Assembly: GCF_017876625.1 (NCBI RefSeq)
Contig: NZ_JAGIOH010000001.1
Location: 3,679,501-3,743,500 of the forward strand
Length of the DNA stretch: 64,000 nucleotides
Source: Streptomyces syringium
GTDB lineage: Bacteria > Actinomycetota > Actinomycetes > Streptomycetales > Streptomycetaceae
Direction of reading: 5' to 3'
Of this stretch, positions 36,243 to 45,049 are shown one piece after another. A program made the translations under genes and the position numbers. Every line of letters starts with the position of its first letter. Position 1 is the stretch's first letter. The notes under the pieces were generated by a model, which did no database searches, had not been told where the DNA came from, and was given only the letters and a program-made list of their open reading frames with translations.

Positions 36243-36380
36243 ACCGGCATCATCCCCGCACAACGGGCACCCGGCCAGCGCGGCGGTGGGAACGGGACAG
36301 GGCCCGGCCCCACCGCGCGAGCGGGGGACCGGACCCTGTCCGTGACCTCGGAGCCGGCCCGGTGAGCCGGCCTCGGAGCC

Positions 36381-37403
36381 TTACTTCAGCTTCGTACCCG
36401 TGGCGCGCAGGTCGGCACAGGCCTTGGTGACACGCTCGGCCATGGCGGCCTCGGCGAGCTTGCCCCAGGTGCGCGGGTCGTACTTCGACTTGGTACCGAC
36501 CTCGCCGTCGACCTTGAGCACCGCGTCGTAGTTGCGGAACATGTGGTCCGCGACCGGGCGGGTGAAGGCGTACTGCGTGTCCGTGTCGAGGTTCATCTTC
36601 ACGACGCCGTTCTCCAGCGCGGTGCGGATCTCCTCCTCCGTGGAGCCGGAGCCGCCGTGGAAGACGAAGTCGAACGGGTCGTTCTTGCCGGACTTGGCGG
36701 CGATGCCGTCCTGGAGGTCACGGAGCAGCTCGGGGCGGAGCACGACGTTGCCCGGCTTGTAGACACCGTGGACGTTGCCGAAGGAGGCGGCCAGCAGGTA
36801 GCGGCCCTTCTCGCCCAGGCCGAGGGCCTCGGCGGTGCGCTCGACGTCGGCGACGGTGGTGTAGAGCTCGTCGTTGATCTCGTGCGAGACGCCGTCCTCC
36901 TCGCCACCGGTCGGGGTGATCTCGACCTCGAGGATGATCTTCGCCTTGACGGCCTCGGCGAGCAGCTCCTGCGCGATGGCGAGGTTCTCGTCCAGCTTCT
37001 CGGCGGAGCCGTCCCACATGTGGGACTGGAAGAGCGGGTTCTGGCCGGCGGCGACGCGCTCCTGCGAGATGGCGAGCAGCGGACGGACGTAGCCGTCGAG
37101 CTTGTCCTTCGGGCAGTGGTCGGTGTGCAGCGCGATGTTCACCGGGTACTTCTTGGCGACGACGTGCGCGAACTCGGCGAGCGCGACCGCGCCGGAGACC
37201 ATGTCCTTGCTGTACTGGCCGCCCAGGAACTCCGCACCACCGGTGGAGATCTGGATGATGCCGTCGCTCTCCGCCTCGGCGAAACCGCGCAGCGCGGCGT
37301 GCAGCGTCTGCGTCGAGGTCACATTGATGGCCGGGTAGGCGAACTTGCCTGCCTTCGCCCGGTCGAGCATCTCGTTGTAGACCTCGGGGGTTGCGATGGG
37401 CAT
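36381..37403 (-). CDS. fbaA: Class II fructose-bisphosphate aldolase
   Basis: 340 aa. Zinc-dependent glycolytic enzyme. AYPAINVTSTQTLHAALRG (FAYPAINV), the zinc-binding LHTDHCPKDKLDGYVRPLL, VEITPTGGEEDGV, the second zinc His in ASFGNVHGVYKPGNVVL, and VFHGGSGSTEEEI are present. AAGGAG precedes the ATG. Between it and pyrE lies a leader region with a hairpin, a nine-codon frame and a long palindrome. It is the only aldolase seen here and is expected to be essential. Confidence 0.96.
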   Translation of the reverse strand: MPIATPEVYNEMLDRAKAGKFAYPAINVTSTQTLHAALRGFAEAESDGIIQISTGGAEFLGGQYSKDMVSGAVALAEFAHVVAKKYPVNIALHTDHCPKDKLDGYVRPLLAISQERVAAGQNPLFQSHMWDGSAEKLDENLAIAQELLAEAVKAKIILEVEITPTGGEEDGVSHEINDELYTTVADVERTAEALGLGEKGRYLLAASFGNVHGVYKPGNVVLRPELLRDLQDGIAAKSGKNDPFDFVFHGGSGSTEEEIRTALENGVVKMNLDTDTQYAFTRPVADHMFRNYDAVLKVDGEVGTKSKYDPRTWGKLAEAAMAERVTKACADLRATGTKLK

Positions 37404-37446
37404 CTGTCCACTCCTTGTGATGTGCGGTGGCGTGGGTGGCCTGGCC

Positions 37447-37476
37447 TTAGGGGGCGACGTTCATCGTCGCCCCCAT
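37447..37476 (-). promoter_or_regulatory. Hairpin-encoded mini-ORF in the fbaA leader
   Basis: On the minus strand a perfect 10-bp stem GGGGGCGACG/CGTCGCCCCC with a 5-nt loop (37450-37474) is overlaid by the frame ATG...TAA encoding MGATMNVAP (37476-37447), with GGGAAG just upstream. It ends 43 nt before the aldolase start. It may be a translated attenuator or a simple stem in the leader; there is no independent evidence for translation. Confidence 0.35.
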
Positions 37477-37522
37477 CTTCCCAGACTCCCCGATTCGCTC
37501 CACACGGTGGACAGGCCATTGA

Positions 37523-37570
37523 TGCGCGAAGGGCGCGAGGTTTCACGTGAAACCTCGCGCCCTTCGCGCA
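37523..37570. other. 48-bp perfect palindrome with a parS-like centre
   Basis: Twenty-four base pairs mirror perfectly. The centre GTTTCACGTGAAAC (37540-37553) equals the 14-bp ParB-binding parS consensus known from Streptomyces. It lies 20 nt beyond the pyrE stop, where a terminator hairpin is expected, and no U-rich tail follows. The outer arms (GCGCGAAGGGCGCGAG) are not part of parS. It may serve both as ParB site and as transcription end. Confidence 0.75.
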
Positions 37571-37590
37571 CAATCAGAGGAAACCGCAGG

Positions 37591-38130
37591 TCAGCCCAGG
37601 TCGAGGTCGCCGAGGGCATACCCGGTGACATAGCGCAGACCGGCGCCTTCGATCGCGGAGGCGGCGCCGCGGTCGACGATCGTCGCCACCGCGACGACCT
37701 CCGCGCCCGCCTCGCGCGCGGCCTCGACCGCGGTCAGCGGCGAGCCACCGGTGGTGGAGGTGTCCTCGACGACCAGCACCCGGCGGCCCTTGATGTCCGG
37801 GCCCTCGATGCGGCGCTGCATGCCGTGCGCCTTCTGCGCCTTGCGCACGACGAACGCGTCGAGCTTGCGGCCGCGCGCGGCGGCGGCGTGCAGCATCGAG
37901 GTGGCGACCGGGTCCGCGCCGAGGGTGAGCCCGCCGACGGCGTCGTAGTCGAGGTCCGCCGTGGCGTCCAGCATCACCTGGCCGACCAGCGGCGCCGCCT
38001 CGGCGTCCAGGGTGATCCGGCGCAGGTCGATGTAGTAGTCGGCCTCCTTGCCGGAGGAGAGGGTCACCTTGCCGTGGACCACGGCCTTGTCCTTGATCTG
38101 CTGCAGCAGGGCGTCACGCGCATCGCTCAT
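37591..38130 (-). CDS. pyrE: Orotate phosphoribosyltransferase
   Basis: 179 aa from the ATG at 38130; a GTG two codons upstream is possible. It adds PRPP to orotate in UMP synthesis. YYIDLRRITLD, GADPVATSMLHAAAARGRKLDAFVVRK and the PRPP loop VLVVEDTSTTGGSPL are present. It lies 21 nt after the mutarotase-like gene on the same strand and probably shares its transcript. Confidence 0.95.
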   Translation of the reverse strand: MSDARDALLQQIKDKAVVHGKVTLSSGKEADYYIDLRRITLDAEAAPLVGQVMLDATADLDYDAVGGLTLGADPVATSMLHAAAARGRKLDAFVVRKAQKAHGMQRRIEGPDIKGRRVLVVEDTSTTGGSPLTAVEAAREAGAEVVAVATIVDRGAASAIEGAGLRYVTGYALGDLDLG

Positions 38131-38151
38131 GCGCACGAGCTTAGGACAGCC

Positions 38152-38955
38152 CTAGGCGAGTGAGCGCCAGCTCCACGTCGTGGAGATCTCCAGGGGGTCG
38201 ATCGGGGTGACGAGACGGGGCAGGGTGTTGAGCCCGTTCGGGGGTCCGGACTGCGGCTCGACGCAGACGGCCTCGTCCTGCTCGTCATAGACGACGACCC
38301 ATTCGGCGCGGCTGGCGATCTTCATCTCCAGCAGGCCGGGCCAGGTGAGGGTGACGTCCACGCCGTCGGGCATGCCGAAGCAGTCGTCCCAGGGGCCGGG
38401 CAGGGGATCCGTGCGGCGGCCCGTCGGCAGATGGTCCTCGCCGCGCTCCTCCTGCCAGGAGGGGTGGAAGTCGATCTCGACGTCCTTGCCCGTGCCGAGG
38501 TTCCGCAGGAACCACGGGTGCCAGCCCGCCTGTGCGGGGAAGGAGTTGTCGTAGGTCTCGACGCCCATCGTCAGCGTCAGCGAATCCGGTGCCAGCTCCA
38601 CGAGCTGGGTGACCCGGCCGGTGTACGGCCAGGGCTCGGCGAGGTCGTAGGTGAAGGCGGCGGAGTGCTCCTCCGTGCGGACCGTGCGCCAGGCGGTGTC
38701 CCGGCCGGTGCCGTGGATCGCGTGCGGCCCGGCGTTGAGGGGCATCTGATGGCGCTCGCCGCCGTTGCGGAACTGACCCAGCTCCATGCGGCCGCACCAC
38801 GGCACCATGGGGAAGGCGCCGTACTTCTCGCCCTGCCGCAGGAGTTCGGTGCCGCGGAGTCGCAGGCTGGTGAGCCGGCATCCGTTCCGCGGGTCCACGG
38901 TCAGCTCGGCGTCCCCGGCCTTCAACAGCGTCTTGCTCGTCTGATGGTTGCTCAC
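38152..38955 (-). CDS. Aldose 1-epimerase (galactose mutarotase) family protein
   Basis: 267 aa from the GTG at 38955. Beta-sandwich mutarotase fold: GAFPMVPWCGRMELGQFRNGG, the catalytic His segment HAIHGTGRDTAWRT, AGWHPWFLRNLG and VVYDEQDEAVCVEPQSGPPNGLN with a catalytic-type Glu. It interconverts sugar anomers or acts on sugar phosphates; the exact sugar is unknown. Likely co-transcribed with pyrE. Confidence 0.88.
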   Translation of the reverse strand: MSNHQTSKTLLKAGDAELTVDPRNGCRLTSLRLRGTELLRQGEKYGAFPMVPWCGRMELGQFRNGGERHQMPLNAGPHAIHGTGRDTAWRTVRTEEHSAAFTYDLAEPWPYTGRVTQLVELAPDSLTLTMGVETYDNSFPAQAGWHPWFLRNLGTGKDVEIDFHPSWQEERGEDHLPTGRRTDPLPGPWDDCFGMPDGVDVTLTWPGLLEMKIASRAEWVVVYDEQDEAVCVEPQSGPPNGLNTLPRLVTPIDPLEISTTWSWRSLA

Positions 38956-39066
38956 AACCCCGACATTAGAGGCTTTCGCGGACCGTCGGCGGGGACGGGG
39001 GCAACTCCCCGCCAAGGCCGGGCCGCGTGTGCCCGTGCCGAACGGACCGCACGCCGCGGCACCCGC

Positions 39067-39873
39067 TCAGCGGCGGCGGCGCAGCGCCCGGCCCACCACC
39101 ACCGCCGAGGCGAGGGCCACGGCCGCGGCGGGCGCTGCCCAGCGGAGGGCCGCCGCCGTGGCGGATGCCGCCTCGGGGGCGGGGACGGGGGCGTAGCGAC
39201 CGCGCGGCGGGGCGTGGTCGACCTCCTCGGCGCTGCGGCCGATCATCGTGCGGCGGGCGTGCGCGGCCTCGGCGGGCGGTGCGTCGTCCTCGTCGTCGTC
39301 CTCTTCGTCCTCGTCGTCGAGGTCGTCCATGGCGTCGATCGCCTCGATGGCATCGAGGTCCGGGCCGTCACCGGGCTCTTCCCGCAGGGGCACCTGCGGG
39401 CCCGCTTCGGCGGTGTCGGCGTCCGGGGAGCCGTCCGCGTCCCTCCGCAGCTCCTCCGCCAGGGCCACCGCGACCCGCTCCAGCAGCCTGCGGGCCGTGG
39501 TCTGGGTGGTCTTCGCGTCGAACTCCGCCAGCCGTCCCCCGCAGTCGACCCGCGCCGCGCAGGTCAGCCGCGTGCCGCCCGGCACGGCCTCCGCCAGCGC
39601 GGTCAGCGCGAGCGTCACCGTGCCGTTGCCGCGCACCTCCGCGCCCTCACCCGACAGCTCGAAGGAGCCGTCCCGCTCGGTCAGCCGCAGCGAGCCCCGG
39701 TAGGTGATGGTGGAGCCGCCGATGCGCAGCCGGAGCCGGCCGGCGACGGTGGCGTCGGAGGCGTCCGCGGCGTCCTGCTGGAGGCCGGGGACACAGCGGG
39801 CGACGCGCGCGGGGTCGGAGAGGACCCGCCGGACATCGCCGACGGGGAACGGAACGAACACCTCATGCTCCAT
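39067..39873 (-). CDS. SRPBCC (CoxG-like) protein with acidic linker and C-terminal membrane anchor
   Basis: 268 aa. Residues 1-150 form a START/SRPBCC fold with the CoxG-like start EHEVFVPFPVGDVRRVLSDPARVARCVPGL; a strongly acidic linker (DDLDDEDEEDDDEDD, about 192-206) and an alanine-rich membrane helix near the C-terminus ending in RALRRRR follow. It is probably a membrane-tethered binding protein for a hydrophobic ligand. CoxG relatives tether CO dehydrogenase maturation, but no cox genes are present. Confidence 0.85.
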   Translation of the reverse strand: MEHEVFVPFPVGDVRRVLSDPARVARCVPGLQQDAADASDATVAGRLRLRIGGSTITYRGSLRLTERDGSFELSGEGAEVRGNGTVTLALTALAEAVPGGTRLTCAARVDCGGRLAEFDAKTTQTTARRLLERVAVALAEELRRDADGSPDADTAEAGPQVPLREEPGDGPDLDAIEAIDAMDDLDDEDEEDDDEDDAPPAEAAHARRTMIGRSAEEVDHAPPRGRYAPVPAPEAASATAAALRWAAPAAAVALASAVVVGRALRRRR

Positions 39874-39969
39874 AACAAGCGAGCCTACCCATCAGGCCCC
39901 TCACCAGGCCCTCCCCGGCCGAAGATTCCGCCGGTGGCACCGCTGGTGGCCGACACCGGTCGGTATCCG

Positions 39970-40620
39970 TCAGTCGGCGACCGTGAAGCGTTCACCCACG
40001 TGCCGCGGCTGCTCGATCTCGTCGACGAGCGCGACCGCGTAGTCCTCGGCGGAGATCCGGCTGTTGCCGTCGGCGTCCGTGACGAGGTCCTCCAGGGCGG
40101 TGCGGTACGTGCCGCTGCGCTCGCCGGGCTCGATCTTCGCGGCGGGGCTGATGTTGGTCCAGCGCACGTCGGTGACCGTGCGGTAGTACTCCAGCGCGTC
40201 GCCGTGCGCGTGCATGATCTGGAGCAGGAACTCCGGGAGGCCCTCCGCGTCCCAGACCTGCTTGCCGTCGGCGGTCCGCAGCGAACCGGCGCCGCCGACC
40301 GTGATCAGCCGGGGGGCCGCGTCGCCGACCGCGCGCACCCCTTCGACCAGGGACTTCGCGGCGGGCTCGATGGTCGCGATGTGGCCGGGGCCGTCGCCGC
40401 CGCCGACGGCGCTGACGACGACGTCCTGGCCGGCGGCGACCGCCGTGACGGAGGCCGGGTCGAGGACGTCACCGGTGGCGACCGTCAGGGCGGGGTGCCG
40501 CTCGGTGAGCTTCGCGGGGTCACGGACGACTGCCGTGACCTGGTGACCGCGGTCCAGCGCTTCGCGCAGGACGCGGCTGCCGATGGTTCCGTTGGCGCCG
40601 AAGAGAGCGATCTTGGCCAT
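39970..40620 (-). CDS. NAD(P)H-binding atypical SDR (YwnB/NmrA-like)
   Basis: 216 aa. Rossmann motif ALFGANGTIGSRVLREALDRGHQVTAVVRDPAKL at the N-terminus, VSAVGGG and LITVGGAGSL in the following strands, and RWTNISPAAKIEPGERSGTYR in the C-terminal half match BVR-B/YwnB-type proteins. GAGGAG precedes the ATG. It lies 69 nt downstream of the broken DsbA-like gene and may be co-transcribed with it. Confidence 0.88.
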   Translation of the reverse strand: MAKIALFGANGTIGSRVLREALDRGHQVTAVVRDPAKLTERHPALTVATGDVLDPASVTAVAAGQDVVVSAVGGGDGPGHIATIEPAAKSLVEGVRAVGDAAPRLITVGGAGSLRTADGKQVWDAEGLPEFLLQIMHAHGDALEYYRTVTDVRWTNISPAAKIEPGERSGTYRTALEDLVTDADGNSRISAEDYAVALVDEIEQPRHVGERFTVAD

Positions 40621-40689
40621 GGGGGGCTCCTCAGAAGTGATGGTGATCAGTGGGTGGGGTCAAAGGGGGGCAAAAGGAGAGGCAGGGGC

Positions 40690-41313
40690 TCAGCGGGCGT
40701 CGATGGCCTGGGTGAGTTCCTGTGCCGAGGTCATCGGGCCGCCGAGCCGCCGCACCCCGTCGGGGGTGTGCAGCAGGAGGCTGGGGAAACTCTCCACGCC
40801 CAGCCTGCGGACTTCACGGAACCCTTCGCGCGCCGCCCGGCGGGTGCCCGGGTCGGCGTACGCGGCGAGGACCGCGTCGGGGTCGATGCCGCCCTGTCCG
40901 GTCGCGACCGCGTGCAGCGTGGCCGGGTCGGACAGGCTCCGTCCGTCGACGTACCAGGCGCGCTGGAGCGCGCCCGCGAACTCCAGGGCCCGCTCGGGTG
41001 CCTGCCCCGTCAGCGCGGCGAGGGCCGTCGCGGCGTCGGCCGAGTCGAGCACGGCGGTGCCCTCGGCGAACGCCTTGGCGTAGCCCTCGCCGAAGACCGC
41101 TCCGGTCAGCTCCCCGATCCGGGCGTCCGCCTGCGGGATGTAGGGGTACTCGCCGACCGGCTTGGCGCGGGGCCCGGTGAAGAGCCCGCCGCTGAGCACC
41201 CGTACCTCGATCCGGTCGGCGTTCGTCTCGGCGAACGCGCGCACGGTCGGGCCGAAGCCGTAACACCAGCCGCAGTAGGCGTCGAAGGCTTAGGTGACCA
41301 GCTGCCGTCGCAT
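40690..41313 (-). pseudogene. DsbA/FrnE-like thioredoxin-fold protein, nonsense mutation near the start
   Basis: From the ATG at 41313, preceded by GAGGAAAAG, the frame reads MRRQLVT then TAA (41292-41290), then AFDAYCGWCYGFGP and continues intact to 40690. The usual text here is TYxFDAYCGWCYG, so the stop most simply arose from a TAC tyrosine codon. The CGWC active site and the rest, including FPSLLLHTPDGVRRLGG, are undamaged. A downstream GTG restart at 41244 would lose the active site. It is a recent inactivation unless the stop is a sequencing error or is read through. Confidence 0.85.
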
Positions 41314-41326
41314 GTCTTTTCCTCAA

Positions 41327-41364
41327 ACCGTCCGTTGGTATACGTACCGTCCGTTGTTGTACGT
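41327..41364. promoter_or_regulatory. 19-bp tandem repeat operator between the DsbA-like gene and the AraC gene
   Basis: ACCGTCCGTTGGTATACGT (41327-41345) is repeated head to tail as ACCGTCCGTTGTTGTACGT (41346-41364). It starts 13 nt before the DsbA-like ATG and 76 nt before the AraC GTG. AraC-family regulators bind such direct repeats, so the adjacent regulator is the obvious candidate. Confidence 0.55.
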
Positions 41365-41422
41365 AGGAACCACGCTAAAGGCGGCAAACCCGGCCGACCA
41401 GGTACGCTCGGGACTCCTCATG

Positions 41423-41456
41423 GTGAAAAAGCGACACGAGTGAAAAAGCGACACGA
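41423..41456 (+). repeat. 17-bp tandem duplication over the AraC start
   Basis: GTGAAAAAGCGACACGA occurs twice in a row, at 41423-41439 and 41440-41456. An ATG directly before the first copy (41420) would read into the gene if only one copy were present; with two copies it runs into a TGA after seven codons. The usable start is now the GTG of the second copy. Confidence 0.85.
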
Positions 41457-42378
41457 CTGCTCCCAGCCCTACGAGGGCGACGGCGACGGCGGCCGCCCGG
41501 CCGTGGTCGAGCTGACCTACCGGGCCCCGCCCGGCACCCCCGCGGGGGTGGAGGTGATGACCCTCGCCGAGCTGCGCGCCCGCGCCCCCGAGGGGCTGCT
41601 GGCCATGCCGCAGCGGCTGGACTTCCACCAGATCGTCGTCGTGCGCTCGGGCTCCGCCGGGCACACCGTCGACTTCACCGGCTACTGGCTGGAGGCGGGC
41701 TCGGTGCTGTGGGTGCGCCCCGGGCAGGTGCAGCAGTTCGGCGAGGTGACCGGCATCGAAGGTGATGTCGTCCTCGTCCAGCCCGGCTTCCTCTCCCCCG
41801 GCACCGCCGTCGCGGCGGTGGCCGACGATCCCTTCCGCCCGGTGCTGTGGCGGCCGGTCGGCGAGGACCACGAGGCCGTCTTCCGGGCGGTGGGGCATCT
41901 CGCGGCCGACTTCCGCACCGGCGGGGCGCTGCCCGCCGACGTCCACACCGATGTGCTGCGGCATCTGCTGTCGGTCCTCGTGCTGCGGCTGGCACACCTG
42001 ACGGCCCCGGTGGGCAGCGGGGTGCCCGCCCCGGGCGATGCCTTCCTGCGCTTCCGCGCCGCCGTCGAGCGGGACTTCGCCGACCGCCACCGGGTCGCCG
42101 ACTACGCCCGCAGGCTCGGCTACTCCACCCGCACCCTGTCGCGCGCGACGCTGGCCGCCGCGGGGGTGGGGGCCAAGGAGTTCATCGACCGGCGGGTGAT
42201 GCTGGAGGCCAAGCGGCTGCTGGCGCACAGCGAGCTGCCGGCGGCCCGGATCGCCGGGCGGCTCGGCTTCGACGACGCCGCGAACTTCTCCAAGTTCTTC
42301 CAGCACCGGGCCGGTCTCTCGCCCGGCGCCTTCCGCGCGGCGCTGCGCCCGCCGCCGGGGCGTGGTCAGTCCGTGTAG
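41440..42378 (+). CDS. AraC-family transcriptional regulator
   Basis: 312 aa from the GTG at 41440. The N-terminal cupin-like sensor ([39 protein letters not shown]) is followed by two C-terminal helix-turn-helix motifs ([27 protein letters not shown] and [34 protein letters not shown]). The N-terminus is affected by a 17-bp duplication that removes the upstream ATG. Its stop lies 13 nt inside the convergent spermidine-synthase-like gene. It probably controls the DsbA-like/SDR unit through the repeats at 41327. Confidence 0.9.
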   Translation: MKKRHDCSQPYEGDGDGGRPAVVELTYRAPPGTPAGVEVMTLAELRARAPEGLLAMPQRLDFHQIVVVRSGSAGHTVDFTGYWLEAGSVLWVRPGQVQQFGEVTGIEGDVVLVQPGFLSPGTAVAAVADDPFRPVLWRPVGEDHEAVFRAVGHLAADFRTGGALPADVHTDVLRHLLSVLVLRLAHLTAPVGSGVPAPGDAFLRFRAAVERDFADRHRVADYARRLGYSTRTLSRATLAAAGVGAKEFIDRRVMLEAKRLLAHSELPAARIAGRLGFDDAANFSKFFQHRAGLSPGAFRAALRPPPGRGQSV

Positions 42379-43982
42379 CGCGGGTGCATCAGCGTCGACG
42401 GCAGGAGCCCCGGCTCGGGGCCGTGCCCGGCCGCGCGGCCCGCGGCGGCCAGCGTCGCCGGGGTCAGTGTCCGGAGGTCCGGGCGGTCGGCCGGCAGTCG
42501 CAGCCGCGCGGGCTCCCGGGAGGCGAGGAGGAAGCCCCAGGCCTTCGGCTGTCCGTCCGCCGCCCCGCCCCGCCCGGCCGACCCGTGGGCGGTGGTGCGC
42601 TCCAGGACGCCGGAGGGGCCGCCGCCCTTGCCGTGGACCCGGTAGGCCGCGGTGTCCAGGCCCAGGGAGCGGACCGTGGCGTCGACCGTCCAGAAGACGC
42701 GGGGGCGTGCCCCGATCGGGCCGGCGTGGATCGCGAGCCGGCCGCCGGGCGCCAGCCGGCGGGCCGCGAGGCCGTAGAACTCCTGGGAGTACAGCTTGGT
42801 GCTGGGCGTGAAGGCGGGGTCGGGCAGATCGGAGATCAGCACGTCGAACGGGCCCGGGTCGCCGTGCCCGCCGCGCAGCCAGCCGAAGGCGTCGGCGACG
42901 ACGACCCGCACTCTGGGGTCGCGGAAGGCGGACCGGTTGAGGGCGGCGAGGTCCCGGTCGGTGCGGGCCAGCCGGACCATGGCGCCGTCGAGCTCGACGA
43001 CGGTCACCGAGGTGACGCCGGGGTAGCGCAGGACCTCGCGCAGGGCGAGGCCGTCGCCGCCGCCGAGGATGAGGACCCGTCGGTGCGGTCCGTCCATCGC
43101 GGGGTGCACGAGCCCTTCGTGGTAGCGGAGTTCGTCGCCGCCGCTGACCCGCAGCCGCCCGTCCATGAAGAGCGAGATCGGCCGGCCGCTCCGGCCGCCG
43201 CCCGTGAGCACGACCTCCTGGACCGGTGTCCGCACGGCGACCCGTATGTCCGCGCCGTACACGGCGTGCCGGGCGGCCCGCTCGAACGGGCCGGTGAGCA
43301 TCGAGCAGGCCGCCAGCAGCACCAGCACGAGGCCGTTGAGGGCGACGAGCGCCCAGCGGGAGCGGCTGCTCAGGTCGCCGCGGAAGAGCCACAGCACCAG
43401 CGCACCGCCCGCGACCGCGTTGACCCCGCCGGTCAGCAGCGCGCCCGTCAGCTGCCCCAGCATGGGCAGCAGCAGGAACGGGAAGGCCAGCCCGCCGACG
43501 AGGGCCCCCACGTAGTCGGCGGCGAAGAGGTCGGCGACCGCGCCGCCCGCGTCCTGCCGCCGGATGCGCTGGATGAGGGTCATCAGCAGGGGCACCTCGG
43601 CACCGATCAGGATTCCGATGACGAGCGAGAAGGCCACCAGCGGCACCCGCGTCTGGCCGTACCAGGCGAAGCACGCGTACAGCGCCATGGCCGACAGTCC
43701 GCCGGTCAGCGCGAGCCCCGCCTCGACGGCCGCGAAGCCCAGCGCGGCGCGCGGCCGCAGCCGTTTGGCCAGCAGCGAGCCGATGCCCATCGCGAAGACC
43801 ATCACCGAGAGCACGACGGACGCCTGGGTGACGGAGTCCCCGATCAAATACGAGGCCAGGGCGACCAGTTCCAGCTCGTACACCAAGCCGCAGGCTGCGC
43901 AGACGAAGACGGTGGTCAGGACGGAGAAACGGCCGAGCCCGGCCGGTACGGGCAGTCGCGCGGGCACCGGGCGGTAGATCAT
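42366..43982 (-). CDS. Membrane-bound spermidine synthase-like protein
   Basis: 538 aa. The N-terminal half has seven to eight membrane helices ([26 protein letters not shown] and on); the C-terminal half is a spermidine-synthase methyltransferase-type fold: [54 protein letters not shown] and the catalytic-region Asp in [24 protein letters not shown]. It could transfer aminopropyl groups, but membrane members of the family are mostly uncharacterised. Start ATG at 43982. Its end overlaps the AraC gene by 13 nt. Confidence 0.9.
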   Translation of the reverse strand: MIYRPVPARLPVPAGLGRFSVLTTVFVCAACGLVYELELVALASYLIGDSVTQASVVLSVMVFAMGIGSLLAKRLRPRAALGFAAVEAGLALTGGLSAMALYACFAWYGQTRVPLVAFSLVIGILIGAEVPLLMTLIQRIRRQDAGGAVADLFAADYVGALVGGLAFPFLLLPMLGQLTGALLTGGVNAVAGGALVLWLFRGDLSSRSRWALVALNGLVLVLLAACSMLTGPFERAARHAVYGADIRVAVRTPVQEVVLTGGGRSGRPISLFMDGRLRVSGGDELRYHEGLVHPAMDGPHRRVLILGGGDGLALREVLRYPGVTSVTVVELDGAMVRLARTDRDLAALNRSAFRDPRVRVVVADAFGWLRGGHGDPGPFDVLISDLPDPAFTPSTKLYSQEFYGLAARRLAPGGRLAIHAGPIGARPRVFWTVDATVRSLGLDTAAYRVHGKGGGPSGVLERTTAHGSAGRGGAADGQPKAWGFLLASREPARLRLPADRPDLRTLTPATLAAAGRAAGHGPEPGLLPSTLMHPRYTD

Positions 43983-44072
43983 GACGCGAACGCTACGTCA
44001 CGATCTCACAACCCTTCGTCACCCACACGAGTGTATTCGCGTGACCTGCCGACAGACCGGCCTGCGGACGGC

Positions 44073-44160
44073 GGCATTCCGCCCGGGGCCCGGACCGGCA
44101 TTCCGCCACTGGGCCGGACCGGCATTCCACTCCTGCGCCTGACCGGCGTTCCGGCCGGGC
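44073..44160. repeat. Short 24-bp tandem repeats
   Basis: GGCATTCC recurs at 44073, 44097, 44121 and, as GGCGTTCC, at 44145, exactly 24 bp apart, each preceded by GACC after the first. The array fills the end of the gap between DUF2617 and the spermidine-synthase-like gene; 43983-44072 shows nothing else. Confidence 0.75.
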
Positions 44161-44180
44161 GCGGGCCCGTCGGCGGGCGC

Positions 44181-44699
44181 TCAGAGCGGCGCGCCCACGC
44201 GCAGGCCCACCCGGGTCCGGGTGGCCACCAGCCGGCCCTCCTGCGGATAGGCGTGCCAAGTACGCCAGCTGATCTGGCCGTTCTGCCGCTGGGCGAGCAG
44301 CGCGGTGAAGGCGTGGGGGCTGCCCGGAAACGTTCCGGCGAGGCCGTGCGGATGCTCGGCGACGAGCGCCAGCAACTCCTGCGCGCGGCCCGCGAAGGAC
44401 CCTTGCGAAAGCGTCTCGACCCGCGCGGCGAATTCGTACTCCCACGCCCCGACCCGCTTGGCGACGCCCAGCGGCAGCGGAGTGCTGCTGCCCGGCATGC
44501 AGGCGACGGTCTCCGAGCACGAACCGGCTTCCTCTTCGAGCAGGACCTGGTGGGAGGCGCCGAGCAGGCGCAATTGGACGGCGGAGTCGGCGAGCTGCAG
44601 ATCGAGCACGGCCAGCGCGGGAAGGGGGCCCTTCCCCAGGCACCAGGCGAGATCGGCGGCACGGGTATCGGTGTAGGTGGTCTTGAGGGTGGTGAGCAT
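44181..44699 (-). CDS. DUF2617 family protein
   Basis: 172 aa from the ATG at 44699. The start MLTTLKTTYTDTRAADLAWCLG, the FAARVETLSQGSF segment and the closing TWHAYPQEGRLVATRT match the actinobacterial DUF2617 family, which commonly lies next to the spermidine-synthase-like membrane gene as here. Function unknown; soluble. An ATG five codons upstream is possible. Confidence 0.85.
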   Translation of the reverse strand: MLTTLKTTYTDTRAADLAWCLGKGPLPALAVLDLQLADSAVQLRLLGASHQVLLEEEAGSCSETVACMPGSSTPLPLGVAKRVGAWEYEFAARVETLSQGSFAGRAQELLALVAEHPHGLAGTFPGSPHAFTALLAQRQNGQISWRTWHAYPQEGRLVATRTRVGLRVGAPL

Positions 44700-44969
44700 G
44701 GGTCGGCTCCGCATAGCACGCAGTGGAGGGTGGGCCGGCCCGCCCAGAGCGAGGGGAGTCCAGGGTCGTGGCGCGCCGGCTCATGCCCACATTGGAGGTT
44801 CATGGGGTCCGAGGACAGTGATTCCGATGATTCCGAGGAGTCGTCTCGGGACGTGTCTCCGAAAGAGAGGGAATCATGAAATGAGCTGCGCCCACAGCCT
44901 TTTTACCCATCTCATCATGATTTCCATCCATGAGAGGGCCGGGCAGTTCACCTGTTCACCACTATTGCA

Positions 44970-44996
44970 CCCGGCGGACCGAGGAGATCCGCCGGG
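44970..44996. terminator. Hairpin downstream of the class I aminotransferase
   Basis: CCCGGCGGA pairs with TCCGCCGGG across a 9-nt loop, and a second weaker hairpin GGCCAC-N8-GTGGCC lies at 45017-45036; both follow the aminotransferase stop at 45050 on the minus strand. The remaining 44700-44969 shows no gene I can support. Confidence 0.55.
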
Positions 44997-45049
44997 CGCA
45001 TATGCGGTCAAGCGCTGGCCACTTGGATATGTGGCCGATTAAATGGCAG

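Noticed and set aside
36351..36378. GCCGGC-rich inverted sequence after fbaA as a terminator
   Set aside because: The arms do not pair beyond the self-complementary GCCGGC core, so I could not support a hairpin.
41290..41292. Recoding of the in-frame stop as selenocysteine or pyrrolysine
   Set aside because: The codon is TAA, which is not used for either, and the expected residue here is tyrosine.
44073..44160. 24-bp tandem repeats considered as a CRISPR array
   Set aside because: The repeats are contiguous without unique spacers and no cas genes are present.
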